From: Sabulitectum sp036743055 | Lineage (GTDB): Bacteria; Fermentibacterota; Fermentibacteria; Fermentibacterales; JCC-6 | Direction: 5' to 3' | Length of the DNA: 5,244 nt | NCBI GenBank assembly: GCA_036743055.1 | Contig: DAINQE010000083.1 | Coordinates: 1 to 5,244, forward strand | Shown: piece by piece, positions 4,898 to 5,244 of the stretch | How positions within the stretch are numbered: the first letter of the stretch is position 1 | Layout of the letters: every line of letters begins with the position of its first letter | The notes under the pieces: generated by a model | The model's database searches: none | What the model was told of the DNA's origin: nothing | Seen by the model: the letters and a program-made list of their open reading frames with translations, nothing else | Position numbers and translations under genes: made by a program

Positions 4898-5244
4898 ATG
4901 CTTATCATCGCCGGCATCATTGTGGCCGTTTCCGGTATAGGAAGGCTAATCATACTCCTTACGGACTGGAGGCACGACCAGCGTATCTTTCGCACCGGAA
5001 CTATTGCTCGGGCCGTGATAGTGGACAGGATCACCTACCCCGACGCTGATGATCTGCAGAGCTCCCAGTACCGCCTCATCGCCAGGTTCACCGATCATTC
5101 CGGTGAAAGCCGCTTCGTAAGGAGCAGGGGTCAGGTGTGCGGCTCGGAGTCCAGGGAACTGCAGGGAAAGAGCACCGATGTCTCCTACCTTCCCGAGGAT
5201 CCGGAGCAGGCTCGATTCCTCTGGGATAAGAAGGATCACATTTC
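4898..5244 (+). CDS. DUF3592-like membrane protein, 3' end outside the window
   Basis: The frame is open from ATG 4898 to the last base (115 codons plus two bases), so the C-terminus is missing. A hydrophobic helix at about 2-22 anchors the N-terminus. Then come 'GTIARAVIVDRI' (34-45), 'QYRLIARFTDHSGESRFV' (57-74) and 'GKSTDVSYLPEDPEQARF' (90-107). This is the order of strands and the 'V.Y.P.dP..ARF' ending typical of DUF3592 (PF12158) proteins, which usually have a second membrane helix after this point. No biochemical function is known for the family. GGAGG (4890-4894) lies only three bases before the ATG, a tight spacing. No promoter is visible between the preceding terminator and the start, so expression may depend on read-through or a promoter inside the upstream gene. 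Confidence 0.8.
   Translation, partial: MLIIAGIIVAVSGIGRLIILLTDWRHDQRIFRTGTIARAVIVDRITYPDADDLQSSQYRLIARFTDHSGESRFVRSRGQVCGSESRELQGKSTDVSYLPEDPEQARFLWDKKDHI

Noticed and set aside
4946..5239. Open frame on the minus strand under the right-edge gene
   Set aside because: It has no family features and lies antisense to a frame with a membrane helix, a DUF3592-like pattern and a ribosome site.
1..5244. CRISPR array, insertion sequence, integrase or defence genes
   Set aside because: No regularly spaced repeats, transposase or recombinase motifs were seen. The only long exact repeat I found is the tRNA 3' end.

Overview
The window looks like a piece of a moderately GC-rich bacterial chromosome from an uncultured or little-studied lineage of the Bacteroidetes/FCB kind. 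The main clue is a signal-peptide protein at the left edge whose C-terminus reads as a type IX secretion (Por) sorting tail. The promoters, however, look like the ordinary TTGACA / TATAAT type rather than the special Bacteroidetes type. This suggests one of the FCB candidate phyla (for example the Fermentibacterota kind) rather than a classical Bacteroidetes. That placement is an inference, not something the sequence proves.

Left part (18-2135, minus strand): three genes read leftwards. First is a short GTG-started cupin of the Cupin_3 / TM1112 type. It overlaps by 14 bases a two-helix membrane protein with a bacterial PH-like domain. After a 56-base gap comes a secreted seven-repeat beta-propeller with the sorting tail. 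A strong extended -10 promoter lies in front of the cupin, and a second TATAAT lies in front of the propeller gene.

Middle (2204-3798, plus strand): gltX, a complete glutamyl-tRNA synthetase, runs divergently from the cupin across a gap of about 70 bases. Directly behind it is tRNA-Glu(CTC), which has its own TTGACA promoter overlapping the gltX stop codon. The enzyme and one of its substrates therefore sit side by side. A hairpin terminator follows the tRNA.

Region 3799-4042 has no protein gene. It holds that terminator, several small inverted repeats, an exact 30-base second copy of the tRNA 3' end (3960-3989) with no matching 5' half, and a second strong terminator. This looks like an attachment-site duplication, a scar of an integrated element, or the wreck of a tandem tRNA gene. 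It is the most unusual part of the window.

Right part (4043-5244, plus strand): a TTGACA promoter and a strong ribosome site lead into a secreted 241-residue protein with a probable glutamine-amidotransferase-like alpha/beta fold and many tryptophans. A terminator follows. Immediately after it starts a DUF3592-like one-helix membrane protein that runs off the window end. I saw no CRISPR array, insertion sequence, integrase or defence gene.
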